A DNA stretch of 64,000 nt from Perca fluviatilis. Taxonomy: Eukaryota > Chordata > Actinopteri > Perciformes > Percidae. How positions within the stretch are numbered: the first letter of the stretch is position 1; the number at the start of each line of letters is the position of its first letter. Made by a program: the position numbers and the translations under genes. The stretch is from positions 32,467,998 through 32,531,997 of the forward strand of contig NC_053112.1 of the NCBI RefSeq assembly GCF_010015445.1, read 5' to 3'. Under the pieces are notes generated by a model that had not been told where the DNA came from, ran no database searches, and saw only the letters and a program-made list of their open reading frames with translations. Positions 52,139 to 64,000 of this stretch are shown here, in pieces.

Positions 52139-53160
52139 AGGTCCAGTGTGTAGCGTTTTTTGTTGTTCATTATCAAAATCTCTGTTGCTCGTTCACAAAC
52201 TTGTCCTTTTTCATGAATATTTACCACCACCATCAATTCCAAGTATTGATATTGGCTTTAAATTTTACATTTGCATTCGCATTAACTGGGGTAGACGCTC
52301 CATATACACGCGCCATCTTGAAATACGTTAGCCAGTAAAGGACATACAGGACATACTGCTCCGCCCTTCGCGTTTTCGCTGTCACATGATAAACTCATAG
52401 GTGCTGCTAATGCTGCTAATGAAGCTCAGTGCAAATTCTTTCAGGAAGACTTCTAATTACTACAATCCCTACTGTCTCTCCCTAAATCTTTTCAGCTGTT
52501 AAGAGGTGTTCACTCTTCAGTAAACCAATCAGAATTGGCCACAAATTCATGATCCAATCACAGAATGACATCGTCCTTTAAATGTCTCTGCTGCTATCAG
52601 CTGTCTTCTCAGGCAAACGTGCAACCCTCCTCCTCCCCTTCCACCTCCGGGCGTCATCATCCACTGCAACCGGAGTCCCTTTCTGGCAGACAGGTCTTCG
52701 TTCAGCCTCCTGGTTCCCTCTCCGCCATCACCAGTGTCTAGGCTCCATCGGGGGGGGGGAGATATCTCTGTTTCTCTACCCCTTTAAATATTTTTAATGA
52801 TGGAGTCTTGTCCCCAAAGACTTTGTACATTTCATATTATGCTTATCTACAATAAATATTTGCATATCTGCAACGAAGGCTCTCCTGATTGAAATGGGTA
52901 TCGTAGCTTCCCGGCCCCGACAAGTTTGAAGAAGGAAACATGGAGGACCACACGTATTCAAAATCCAAATTTCAGGAACAGGAGTCTTCTTCTTCGCCCA
53001 GAAAAAGAAAAAGGATATTGAAAAAAGCAAGAGACCGACTTCATCAGAAAAAAGCGTGAAGGCTAGCTGCAATATGTCTTTTGAACTGTGTGGTGCGAGA
53101 GAGTTGATTGCGATATATGATCTCAATGCTAGATGGGAGAAACTCCCACACATTGGACTT
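52139..53160. mobile_element. ~1.02-kb non-autonomous DNA element, TTAA-flanked, imperfect TIRs
   Basis: The left end AGGTCCAGTGTGTAG pairs imperfectly with the right end CCCACACATTGGACTT. TTAA occurs at both borders (52135-52138, 53161-53164). An LTR-like repeat (about 52500-52905) lies inside, suggesting it landed in the DNA element. There is no transposase ORF. Confidence 0.65.
52500..52905 (+). repeat. LTR-like dispersed repeat, copy 2
   Basis: Second copy of the unit at 50575-51005, same orientation, 1.9 kb away. It starts near the palindromic CCAATCAGAATTGG and ends near CTCTCCTGATTGAAAT, and contains CAATAAATATTTGCAT. It lies inside the TTAA-flanked element 52139-53160. Confidence 0.6.
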
Positions 53161-53419
53161 TTAAGTGTTTATTATTGTATAGCATTTGTCAACAATTATA
53201 ACTCTTAAAGACATGTTCTTGTATTATTACAACTGTGTTTTAATATATTGTCATTCATGATCTGTTTATAACGTATAACTCTTGACTGCTCTTGAGTGCT
53301 CTTTTGGCACTGGCAGTTAGCTTTTTTTAAACATATTTATCTATGTTATTATGGGTATAATGGTATGCATCTATGGAAGGAAGGGGGGGGGAGGTCTGCC
53401 TATATGTGTTTATAACAGG

Positions 53420-53527
53420 TATTGACTGTCCTGCTATGAATGCTTTCTGTTCTTGTTTTGTAATGATCCCATTGCACCAAATTCATTTCCTTGGTTGCAT
53501 GGCAATAAACTATTGAATCTATGAATC
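53420..53527 (+). mobile_element. Probable 3' end of a degenerate retroelement
   Basis: GGCAATAAACTATTGAATCT followed by ATGAATCTAAAT resembles the short-repeat tail of teleost LINE 3' ends. No coding part is recognisable upstream. Confidence 0.45.
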
Positions 53528-54424
53528 TAAATACACCAGCCTCCATGTTTGGGTGCCCAAAGGAGAAGTTATAGTTGTTGGAAAACACATTTATAACCAC
53601 CGATATCTGTCATTTGTCAGCATTTTCCCCCCGACAATAAAGTATTCTTTTCTTTTTTTCAACCATGCAGTCCAGAAAGTGGTATCCAAGTCTACAACAC
53701 AACTGGTTTTCTTTAACATTTCCAAAAAACCTGGACCATGACTGACCACAACTGACCCCTAATCAGATCTTAAGTCTCTAATCTGCATAACCCTATTAAC
53801 ACAAGGCCTCAAATCTGTTAAGTTACGATCAACAATTCAATAATTTTGGAATTAACAAGTTTTTAATGAATTAAAAAGTACAAACTGTTACATTATGGAG
53901 AGAGAATCATTTTAGCAGGTCTGATACTCCCTTTAAAAACCACCAGAAAATGTGTCATCAAAAAGCACTCACACCACTCAGGGACAGGACCTCGTTAATT
54001 ATTACTGTGATGATTCATTCATCGAAATCTACAACTGTATCATAAGGTTTACAGGCAGCCTTTCAGTCCGACAGCTACATTTTCAACAGCAGACACACTC
54101 ATGGGAGCATGAACTTAGAGCTCTGACATCACAGTGGTCTGTAGGAGTTTGTGACAAGATTAGATCAGAGTGGACTTATTCACCAGCACTGTGATTGATA
54201 TTCACAGTGAAAGACAACCGTCAATGCCCAACTGCTCACGATGCTAATTTCTGACACATCTCTGTGAATTTTATGCCAGATCTGTGGTGACATGCAGTGA
54301 CCAGTGTAACTGTGCATCATAGTTCACATTGGATAATCGTTATGTAGAAGAAGGTGGTAATAGCGCAGTTTATACTTGAGTCATCAGCATGGAAAGACAC
54401 AGTCCTCTCTACAGAGATAGTTAA

Positions 54425-54774
54425 AGGTGCTCTAAGCGATGTCACACGTTTTTTAGGCTACAACATGTTTTGTCACATACAGCAAACATCTCCTCATTAT
54501 CTGCTAGCTGCCTGTCCCCTGAACACACTGTAAACAGCCCAGGCTCCACAAACGGCAACAAAAACAAACTGCGCCAACCTGCACCACCAAACATAACAAA
54601 CAGTGTTCCAGCCAATAACCAACAAGAAGGATTTTGGGTTGAGGAGTTAGAACACGGAAGGGAGGGGGAGGGGACGGGATGAGGAGGAGGGAGGGGCGAG
54701 CTATCCTCGTTTTGTTTGAAAGTACTTCGAACATCAACAAGAAGTGCTGTCACCCAACATCGCTTAGAGCACCT
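54425..54774. mobile_element. 350-bp MITE with perfect TIRs and TTAA duplication
   Basis: The left end AGGTGCTCTAAGCGATGT is an exact inverted match to the right end ACATCGCTTAGAGCACCT. TTAA flanks both sides (54421-54424, 54775-54778). The interior contains a purine-rich GGGAGGGGGAGGGG run near 54660-54700. There is no coding capacity. This family differs in sequence from the AGGTCCCATG family but shares the AGGT end and the TTAA site. Confidence 0.88.
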
Positions 54775-57700
54775 TTAAATATACTATTTATAGTTTATAT
54801 TGCTGTTTTGTGAATCCGTTAACTTCTGAAACATCTCATCACCGTCAACATCCCTGTTTTTAGCTTTATGACAATGCATTTTTAAGATTATCCAGTGGGG
54901 TTTTAAAAGGTTTATTTAGCTTAAGAACTAAGAGAAGGTTGTCAGCCACATTAAGGAACACTTAATCCTTCCATTTATTTGAATAAAATTCAAATTACCA
55001 AATGATTTTCACCAGACAACACTGCTTCATGAATCACTTATTAGCTTTTAATATAAACAATTTAGGGGTTGCCAAATTTTCTGGTGTTCGGTCTCCAGCC
55101 TGACACTTGCTTTGTCTTTTTAGCTCTTTTATTCATCACTAAGGTGGATTGTAAAAAAAAAAAAAAACAACAACAAAAAAAACAATGTCAATGAATTATT
55201 ACCATTTGTAACTGCAGTCTTGATGGCTCATTATTATAAAGTAAGAAACGTGTCAGTATTAATTAATTGATTACCAACATTTGTAACCACATTAATACTA
55301 AATAGAAAGTATAAACACCAGGCAAAGATATGTTTCCCAACCTGGCAACCCAAAACTTGCTCTTATTAATGGCTTATGATATAGTTAATTTTTAAAGCAC
55401 TAAACTTCTTAGTTACTACCTATAAAATGAAGGGTGCCTTATTATTTTTTTATCTTTTCTTTTCCATGTTTTGCATTTAAGGACAACAAATCGAGCATTT
55501 AAAATTATTTTCACCCTCCCCTACCCCCATCGACACTTTAGCTCCATAGTGATGCTATCTGATAAGTCAATACCTTGATGACAGCATGTGTACAGTACTT
55601 ATGCTTTTGATGGGTTGGTACGTGCAGCTTCTCAGAATAATGAGGCCACAGGGCGAGTGATTTCTCTGAGGAGGAGCAGGACGTCTTGGATGAGATCAGG
55701 CCCGAGCAATGCCTCGCTCTGACATGTGTCAGCCTCGATTTCTGTTGACTGTTCAATGCAATGACCTCTCCAACTGTAATCTACCAGTACTGGCTCTGAC
55801 AGATTAACAGTGCTGTTAATGTCTACATGTTTTTCTTTGCCTCCAGATTATGTTATTGACCAGCGATGTGTCTTTCTGCCGTCGGGAACATCTTAACGAG
55901 AGAGGTGTGTTTCATGTCAGGTCAAGGCCAAAAGGTGTCGTGACACATAAGAGCAGTGTGGTGGTTTGAAGTTTGGTGTTTTGATAGGATTTTGTGTGCA
56001 TGATTATACACGGAAAAATGTGCAATACATGCCTTGATGCAATACATGCAGTTATTGCAAACTCATTCACTTAAATTAATAGAATCTTTTTTTTTTATTC
56101 ATTCAGCTCTCTCTCTGGCCTGCAGTCTGCTCATCGCTCCATGCAGCATTGACCCTTCTCCATTCTGGTCTTTCCCCTGATGGCAGAGAGATTATTTTTC
56201 CTCTCCAGTTATTCCCCACCTTCCTTTGGAGTCTAAAAACTCATCTCTTTATGAAATACATCATGTCATCCTCACCTCACTGAATCATTTCCCCTTTCTC
56301 CACACTCTACCGTCTTCCTCCTGCACACTCCAATTTGATCTTAAAAAAAAAAATCCCTTCCGCTCCTCCTTTGCTGTTATTTTTATGTCTAGTCCCATTG
56401 CTTCTATGGTCGCTATAAGGGAATATGGCTCTGAATTAAGGACTCCATGTTGATGGTAATGAAGGTGATGTAGGGTTTGGTGCTCATTATACTGATGCAT
56501 CTATTTAAAGTCAATCTTAACAAGTTGGCTAGAGAACCACGAAATGAGCACATGTCTCTTTACCTAAAATATGAAAAATGTTTTAAATGAAATATAAAAA
56601 CAAAACATTTCAATGATATGGATAGTAAAGATGAAAAGTCACCCAATTTCAAGTGAGCAGTACATCTGCAGTTAAAAATAGGTGTAAGAGCCCCTTCTAG
56701 TGGTCAGACATGCATAGTGGTGTTTAAAAGTACTACTACTATGATCATGTAATATTGTAATATAATACTATGACATGTCTGTTTTATTCAAATCTCAAAT
56801 CTGAAGATTTGACGAGTTATTTAAGCAGGTGCCAGTAGCAACTGGGCTTCTAACCAATGTCTTGCTTCACTGATGTAACTTATCACACCTTGAGGGACTG
56901 TACATGAATGCTGTACAGTGTTCTTTGATATACAGTGTAGACACAAATGATATATTCTAACAATAGTGTCATTTTGAATGTAGTGTGTTAAAACAAAATA
57001 CACACCACACCAACATACTGTAAGAGATATTTAAGTTTGATAACCACATCTATTATTTTTAATATGATAAAAAAACACACACACACAAAGACTTAACTCA
57101 CATATTTCAACTATGACCAAACGTGGGGAGACTGAGACATATCCTGAAGCCATTTCACTGCAGACTTGACTGCATGGCTGCTTTAAAAAATCCCCCCAAT
57201 ATAAAGTTTAGTTTTTTTCCTCCCAAGCAGCCTGATTCTGCCACAAAAACTGTATGCTACACGATAACAATTATAGTCAATACAGTAAATCAATCTGATT
57301 CCAATTTTTACAAGTTTCTAACACCACAAAATATGGGAATGGAATGGCAGAGTATTATTATTGCTATACAACTAAATAACTACTATATTGATACTGCTCA
57401 CTAACAGTACAGCATCATGCTAGCTGACCTGGCAGCAGTACCGGATACTCTACCTTTAACAGAAAGTGAGAGAACTGGGTCATTGTGGGAAAACATAGCC
57501 CCTCAGAGTCACTGCTGCCAAATGGTGTAAAACCTAAAATGACCTGCTGTAATTCAATTTGTCTGGAAGGAGTGCTAGGTTCCTTTCATAAGGTTTCCAA
57601 CCAAGATGTGGTTGGCCCAGATTGTCTGGCACCTGTAATGCCCTTGTCTTTGATCATGTTGCGGCTTATGAATCCCTGCTGTGTGCTTTTTTTTTTGCTT

Positions 57701-60700
57701 TTTTTTTTTGCTCCGGGCAAACTACCTGTAAATAATAAAGGTAGAAAATGCCTGGCTGGTCATTTCTGTTCTGGAGAATACTTAACTTTCCTATGCCAAG
57801 AGATTTCCTTGATGAAATTACAGTGGCAGTGTGTGACTCTCATTTTTATTATCCTCATAAAAGTTGCTAGGGTCATGGCTGAGGATGATTAATTTGTGTC
57901 CACTTTATAGTTGTGACATGTAGATACTGTAGATATTTTTATTATTATTTTTCCACTGTAACCTCTGATGAATCATGGATATTCTAAGACATTATGGTCC
58001 TACATTAACAGAGGTGGTGGGATCTGTGTAAGAGGTGTTTAAACTTTCAAAATTATGACAAACATGGGACAAAAATTGTAGTCTGATAGACTGCCAACTT
58101 TGAAGTCACACCCTTAAAATGTGATTTTGCTTGTTTTAATTGCATTTCATGCTTTGATTATTTGGAGATCTTTGTTTTCCTCTTATATATATATACAGTA
58201 TATAACACAGGAGTCAAAATTGCCTTTGTTGTATTCCTGGTACATGTACATGCTGCTAATTGGCTTTTGTCCTTTGGGTTCTTCTGCACCCCTCTGAGAA
58301 TCACCACCCTATTATACTGAAGGGGTTTCCATGCCACTGTGATCCTGGGAGCTGGGTTGTCAGAGGCAAAAGCTCCTTGTAGGGTCTCTGAAGGCAAATT
58401 GGTCCCTGGGTTAGGCAAACCGGGGCCCCCTTACAGTGCCAGGCACAGGCAGGCGAAGGTGGGATGTTACCGCTTGTAGACTCCATATGCACTTAGGGAC
58501 TTCAGCACTCATGTGGGTGACGAGTTGACGAAGAAACTGGGAATAGAATAATTGGGAGGAATGGCCTGATCTGAACATGAGTGTTGTTTTATTAAAGGAG
58601 TTCTATGAGCTGTTGTATAAAAAATAAGGTTCATTATAATTTTACCTTAAACCAAAACTTTGTTTTTGTATTATATGATCAACTGATCACCACCTGGTGA
58701 AAAAGTTGCTGGATTAATTCAGTTAACCCATATATGTAGTGAGGATGAATTGGGAACATCTGGCTAAGGCTGCGGTCTACATCTGTGAAGTCTTCATCTC
58801 CCCCCTCCGCAGGAATTTCCCTGCATCCCAGTAATGGTTTAGAATATGTAGTCCCAGTTGAGAGTATACAAGCCTTCGATGCAAAGGTGGTTGCTCTGAG
58901 TTGTGGCCTGAAAGTCATTGGTGCCTGTTGGTGCCAGCAGTAATCCAAAATCCCACCAGTTGGCATCAGTGGTGAAAAATGTAGGCAAAGTGAGGCAGGC
59001 GTATCACCTAAGCCTTCTGGGAAGGAGGCTGTTGTCACACTCCAGATTCAGGACCAATACAGTTTGCCCCTTCAATATATATGTGTTTTGAGGATTTCGA
59101 TTGGACTGTTGCCTGTTGCATCTTTATAAACTTCATAAATCTTAAGCGTATAAAAAGAAGAATATATTAAAAAGCTATGTGGCTTTTTAATATATTCTAT
59201 TTATTATTTTATATATTATATAATGACCAGCTGTCGCTATTTCAGTATTGCTCTGCCACTAAAATGCACCTAGAGTAACCAGGATAAAGCTTTGCATTGC
59301 TTCTGTATATCTGCACTGTTATACAATGATCTGGACTTTTTTAAACAAAGTTTTATTCATGTGAACAATCAATTTGAATCGTCACTTTTTAATTGTTCAC
59401 ACATCCTCCCAATCATTTTACATTCAGTAAGAAATCTGTGTTTCTAATAGTTGAAACAAAACATAGAATTCTCCATCCCCCTCATTTAGTGTTCATTGAT
59501 GAACACTAGAGGGCGTTGGAGTATTTTCTTTTTCTCTTTCAACTTCCCCAGATCGGACAGAAATTAGTTTAACCTTGATCTCATGAAAACAAAACAACCA
59601 TCACATGCTTTGCATTGTTTCCTTAAGAGTGGATTGTTTTGCTAAGTGATTTTCACACAAATGCCTGAGGAAAATTATTCCCCAAATCCCTCATAAACTG
59701 TATTATATACAGTCAGAGAAGGCTTAAGTCTTATCGCCAACCTTTTAATTTAGAAAGAGGGATGAGGGATTTTCTGCTTTGTCATTCTGTACAGGATTTC
59801 CCTCAGCCGGGGGAAGAGTATTTCCTATTTGCTTTCTGTTCAGTGACTTCCTCCCACAAAGGCTGCTCAAACAATACATCCAACACAGCTGGCTTTCAGT
59901 TTGAAGAATTCCTAAGATGTTGGTCATTGGTGGTATTTATATAGATATGAATAAAATGATATCTGTGATAAAGTGTTTGTAATGTGATTTTTCTTGTTCT
60001 TTTGACACTACTGTGTGATTTCATATTATTATGTAACATCAACTAACACAAGACATCTACTAAAAAGTTACTGTTTGCTGATGTTGTTCAAGGTTTGTTT
60101 ACATTAGTCATGTTTGTAAAAGCAGGGTAAAACTGTCTTGTATTTTAAATTAATCAGTTCTCATAGACAAAATGATGGTTTTTCATTTATGAGGGAACTC
60201 TTCTAATATATATATGTGACTTTACTTTTTTATGGTCAAAAAGTTACCGATTGGCCTTCAAAATCGGTCTTGTCCCTAATGAGTACCTTTAAAATGTGAC
60301 AAAGATAAGCTTATTAGTTTCTGTTATGCTGGCTTCAGGAATTAGGCTACTGTAGTTAAAAAGTGGGTTAACTCATCTCCAGTCTGCCTGTTACTACTGT
60401 TTGCCCTGCTTTTTGGCAAGCCGCAGTGACTGTGTGGCTCAGATCCGTGCTGTACTGCACCAGGTGGTAATACAGGTATGTAAGAGCCTGGCAGGGAATG
60501 GTGATGAGGTTCAGCCAGGTGGTGAACAAAACTGGCTTTGCCCTGTACAGTATAATCCAGGCTCACGATTTGGCAGACACAGAAAGCACAGCTTAGTATT
60601 TGCTGCACTCTGCAACACAGCCATACTTTATTACTGTCTACGTATGTATACAGTATGTATCTTTCTATGTGTATGCTATATGCATATACTTAGTGTGATT

Positions 60701-61107
60701 ATTTTGTGCTTGTATCTTATGTATAGATCAATAAATCTCTCAATTAGCAATTTAGCAATCTTTTTTTTTTGTCTTACTAGCTGACTGTTCAAAGTTGACT
60801 GTTCAAACATCATGTCATGTCATTTTTAGTAGCTTTTTGGGTATACACTTTTTAAATTTTGCAGTTAACTCTCACTAAATACAATTTGTATTTAATATTT
60901 CTCCAAATGGGTTTTTAGTGAGAATATTCTGTCACCAACTGTTGGTTTTCTTTATTCAGTTTAACACTGTGTTGTTATAGCAACCCCTACTGGCACAGTT
61001 ACATACCAGCGGCAGTTTAGCTGACCATTTTGTCCATGGATGTCAGATTCTTGTCCAAATTAATCATCTTTCATCTACTCCTGTTGGAGCATATGTAGTA
61101 AGTCTTA

Positions 61108-61151
<44 letters not shown>
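61108..61151 (+). repeat. (TAC)n trinucleotide repeat
   Basis: About 14 TAC/CTA units, about 1.35 kb upstream of the dclk2 start codon. Confidence 0.95.
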
Positions 61152-61899
61152 TAATACAGCTGTTTTGTGATTTAGGCCTACTGCTGCTAACCATAGACTG
61201 CTAACCAAACTAGACATTTTAACTAAGCTAGCAAGTTGTCCGAGGCTTACAATGTGTTGCTAACACAACACTACTTACTCGATTACAGGCTGTGTTGTAC
61301 TTCCTAAGGGGGCCTAATGATAGCTTCTTTTTTTCTGGCATGATGGACAATGAAGCTAAATGTGTAACTAGTCTATTGTGAATCTCACCTTAGTTTCCTT
61401 GGAACTCCTTTTTACAAGAGATTTGGACTATCCATCCTTTATAGTAGTAAGTTATCTCAATTGTTTTCAGATTTTTTATCAATAATCGTTGTCTTACAGC
61501 TTCTGTTGTTTTTAGTAAAACCCTCAACTTTAGACAACTTGTTGATTTCAACCGTTATCATAGGGATATGAACAAATATTTGCTATATTTGCTTTGACAT
61601 ATTATCAGAGAGTCAGAAATAGAAAATCTTTGATATAATTTAGCCGCTATAAATAAAATAATGACATATTTTTTGCATGCTGCTTTTGACACATAATTAA
61701 TGAATTAATGTAAAAGAAATACCCCTATAGCCTATTATAATATTTCTATAGTAAATTATAGTTTATCTGTGTTGTTGTTTGTAACCTCTGTATTGTCACC
61801 CACAATGTACAGACTCTACCTATGTATGTATATCCAAGAAAAACTTTCTCTGGTATTCCTAACACATTTTAGGTCATCGAGGATGAGTGTGTAGACTTC

Positions 61900-62503
61900 A
61901 TTGTTTCCAGGTCGTGAATTTATTAGCAGAACAATAGAGAGCATTAGGACCCTGAGGCGGGGAGGGCTTCCCCCACTCTCACTATCCATTGATTTGACAG
62001 TTTAAGCGACCGACCAGTCAGAGGAAGGGTGTGAGGTGGAGAAGGAGGCGGCTTGCGGTGTTTGGTGCGGTGCGCTTAAGTTTTGTAAAATTGCTTCGTT
62101 GTTTGAAAGCCAACCGGGAGGTCCACTGCAATGTCTGTCAAACACAGCTGCTCCTTATTCGACACGTTTTCAACCGGATAATCCCGGCGTTTGGATTTTT
62201 TGCTCCTGCTCTATTATTGTAGGTAGAGAAATCAATTCATCGGATCAGTCAGGACGGGATTCATTTTCTTTTTATTTCTCGACTCGTTTCTTATTTTTGG
62301 GAGTGCCGTGTTTTAGCGTTTGGACTTGTCACGAGCAACCGGTGCAGCAGCACAGAGTACTGGATCGCAGACTGGAGACTCACACGTGTATCCTTCCTCC
62401 GGCTGCAGGCGCATCGATCCTTAAGCACTCTGGATAAAAGTTGTATTTTTTTTTCTTCTGTTTGGGATTTCGTTTTAATCAGGCAGAAAAAGAGCCAAAT
62501 AAC
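61900..62503 (+). promoter_or_regulatory. Likely dclk2 5' UTR and promoter region
   Basis: G+C and CpG content rise from about 61,940 up to the start codon. No TATA box is evident. The sequence contains GGGGAGGG-type Sp1-like stretches near 61,960 and a short upstream ORF with ATG at 62131 and stop at 62179-62181 that could dampen translation. Several longer open frames here are UTR read-through. The start site and any upstream splice cannot be placed from sequence alone. Confidence 0.5.
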
Positions 62504-62909
62504 ATGTCGCTCAGCAGAAGTATTGAATTTGAACACTTTGAGGAACGAGAGAAGCCGCACCGGACACCGAGGGCCAATTCGGGCTCCGGGTCCCAGTCAG
62601 GCTCCAGAGGCAACGGTCTGGTCCCCAGCCCGGCGCACAGTGCGCACTGTAGTTTCTACCGCACACGCACTCTCCAGTCCCTCACGTCCGAGAAAAAAGC
62701 AAGAAAGGTGCGATTTTATCGCAATGGAGATCGATATTTTAAAGGTTTGGTGTATGCCGTGTCTAACGACCGATTCAGGTCTCTGGATGCTCTGCTCATG
62801 GAGCTCACAAGGTCCCTGTCGGACAATGTCAACCTTCCCCAAGGAGTCCGGACGTTATATGCCCTGGATGGAGGCAGGAGAATCACCAGTCTGGATGAGT
62901 TAGTAGAGG
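62504..62909 (+). CDS. dclk2: Doublecortin-like kinase 2, first coding exon, partial CDS
   Basis: The product is a microtubule-binding Ser/Thr kinase with tandem doublecortin (DC) domains, expressed mainly in neurons. The ATG at 62504 gives the N-terminus [16 protein letters not shown], which matches the conserved DCLK start. A Ser/Gly-rich linker (~25-42) follows, then [23 protein letters not shown] residues (~42-60). The first DC domain starts at about residue 63 ([17 protein letters not shown]) and runs through [19 protein letters not shown] to SLDELVEG. The exon ends at 62909 in phase 1, followed by donor GTAAGG. The open frame continues to 63016 only as intron read-through. The second DC domain and the kinase domain lie beyond the right edge. 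DCLK2 is preferred over DCLK1 and DCX because of the [10 protein letters not shown] start and the [13 protein letters not shown] segment. Which teleost paralogue (2a or 2b) this is cannot be told. Confidence 0.93.
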
Positions 62910-64000
62910 GTAAGGGTTATCATGGATGTAGGAACCCCCTCATGTGTCCACAAATCATGAAACAGGCTCAATACTTGATTAAACTGATTCAGACATGCAA
63001 TCAATTGCATGTCTGAAATCAATTTAATTTTATAAAATATAGGTTCTCCCTTGAGTATTGGCAAATGGTCCATGTAAATATACACTGATATAGCCTGAAG
63101 CAAGTTAAGCCACAAGTTTAAAAGGACACTCAAAGCACTGTCTACTTTGTGTATTTAATATCTATGTTGCTAATCAGGGAAGTTTTCTCCGACAGACAAT
63201 GTCACTTTGAGATCATTGCACCTTTGTGCAGAGATCTACTGTACTTAATACTATCAAATTATCGTTGAAGGACATTACAGTATAATGGATGCAATGCAGA
63301 GCCTCCCTTGCATCATTTGCATCATTGACATAACTGTTCTGACATGTTTGACCCAGTGCCTTGCATGCAGACAAGAAGACTTCCTCAGTGCGGCATTAGT
63401 TCTGCATAGGCTGCTGCTAATGTGAATCAGTGCCCATTGATCTCAGCTGCACTCTTTCACTCTCTCCCCTCTTTAGGATGTATTTGTGGTGAACTGAGTT
63501 TGTGTGGGCTTGAAAGTTCCCTGTGTAGCTCTAGTGCATTTCTGCCTGGGACTGAATGGGATGAATTTGTATGTTGTTTTAGGGTCTATTGGCTGTTAAA
63601 GTCTGTTAAATTGATCTCACCCTTGGGGCTTGAAAGATGGTTTACCTCCCCCATCCATTATCTGTTCATTGCTTGTAGTGCTTGGGTTTGAAATACTTGT
63701 GTTAAATACTGGAAATGTGATTAAAAAATATGAAAGTCATTTATTAATTAAAAGTTGAATTTTAAAATTAATAGCCACTAGTGAAGGTCTAACGCAGTCA
63801 CAGGTATACGCTCATTTTAGTCAGTCAGTTTAGTAAGACTTGAGAGGACTGAGTGCATTAGCATACAAGTTAACCATTCCTGCAGTGTTACCCTGCAGGG
63901 ACAGTGACCACTCGGTAATAAGTTAATCTTCATGTTCAGTCTTGGTGTGCGTCTGTCTGCACTGCGACCTGTCTGCAATCCTCTTTTAACATGAGAGGTT
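62910..64000 (+). other. dclk2 intron following the first coding exon
   Basis: The stretch begins with a strong GTAAGG donor. There is no second DC-domain exon before the window ends. The sequence is AT-rich with no recognised repeat or RNA gene. Confidence 0.85.

Noticed and set aside
57485..57892. 135-codon ORF with a hydrophobic FFLLFFF stretch
   Set aside because: The hydrophobic part comes from T-rich runs. No recognisable domain is present, and the frame is not supported by context.
60401..60784. 127-codon ORF
   Set aside because: Its C-terminal half is low-complexity AT-rich translation with no family resemblance.
62441..62503. Upstream ATG extension of the dclk2 frame
   Set aside because: The frame is open upstream, but the extension is T/A-rich (FFFFCLGF) and unlike DCLK proteins. 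[16 protein letters not shown] at 62504 is the conserved start.

Overview
The window is nuclear DNA from a ray-finned fish, most likely a teleost, and probably a percomorph (inferred from the repeat content). It is AT-rich and non-coding for most of its length. It carries very long dinucleotide microsatellites, tRNA-derived SINEs, L2-type and other LINE fragments, and MITEs of kinds familiar from teleost genomes. Only two host protein-coding exons can be supported. The first is the large N-terminal exon of the mineralocorticoid receptor gene nr3c2 on the minus strand (8651-10477). The second is the first coding exon of doublecortin-like kinase 2, dclk2, on the plus strand (62504-62909). The genes point away from each other, as NR3C2 and DCLK2 do on human chromosome 4q31, so the synteny looks ancestral. 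Layout: 1-8650 is nr3c2 intron downstream of the N-terminal exon, with simple repeats, a long fold-back MITE (3226-3651) and a repeat with an internal tandem duplication (4000-4755). 8651-10477 is the nr3c2 exon. 10478-12500 is its 5' region, with promoter-like motifs (two CCAAT boxes, a CRE and a TATA-like box near 10950-11065) and a second CpG- and G-rich candidate promoter with a possible non-coding exon donor near 11988-12490. From 12.5 to 61.9 kb is an approximately 50 kb intergenic region with no convincing host gene. It holds a decayed minus-strand LINE (about 25557-28590), a plus-strand L2-like LINE (about 47225-50415), SINEs, MITEs, a pair of LTR-like repeats and many long (GT)n tracts. 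Some of its unique AT-rich stretches look like conserved non-coding regulatory DNA, but that needs alignment. 61.9-62.5 kb is the likely dclk2 5' UTR/promoter, and 62910-64000 is the start of the following dclk2 intron. The most informative structure is the nested L2 element. It was hit by a 283-bp MITE flanked by exact TTAA duplications, whose removal restores the L2 reading frame, and by an antisense LINE 3' fragment whose tail is the 160-bp TAGA/TAGG microsatellite. I did not find a new multi-gene system. The points most worth checking are the transposon nesting, the fold-back elements, a duplicated block next to (GT)n tracts, and the possible dual nr3c2 promoters.
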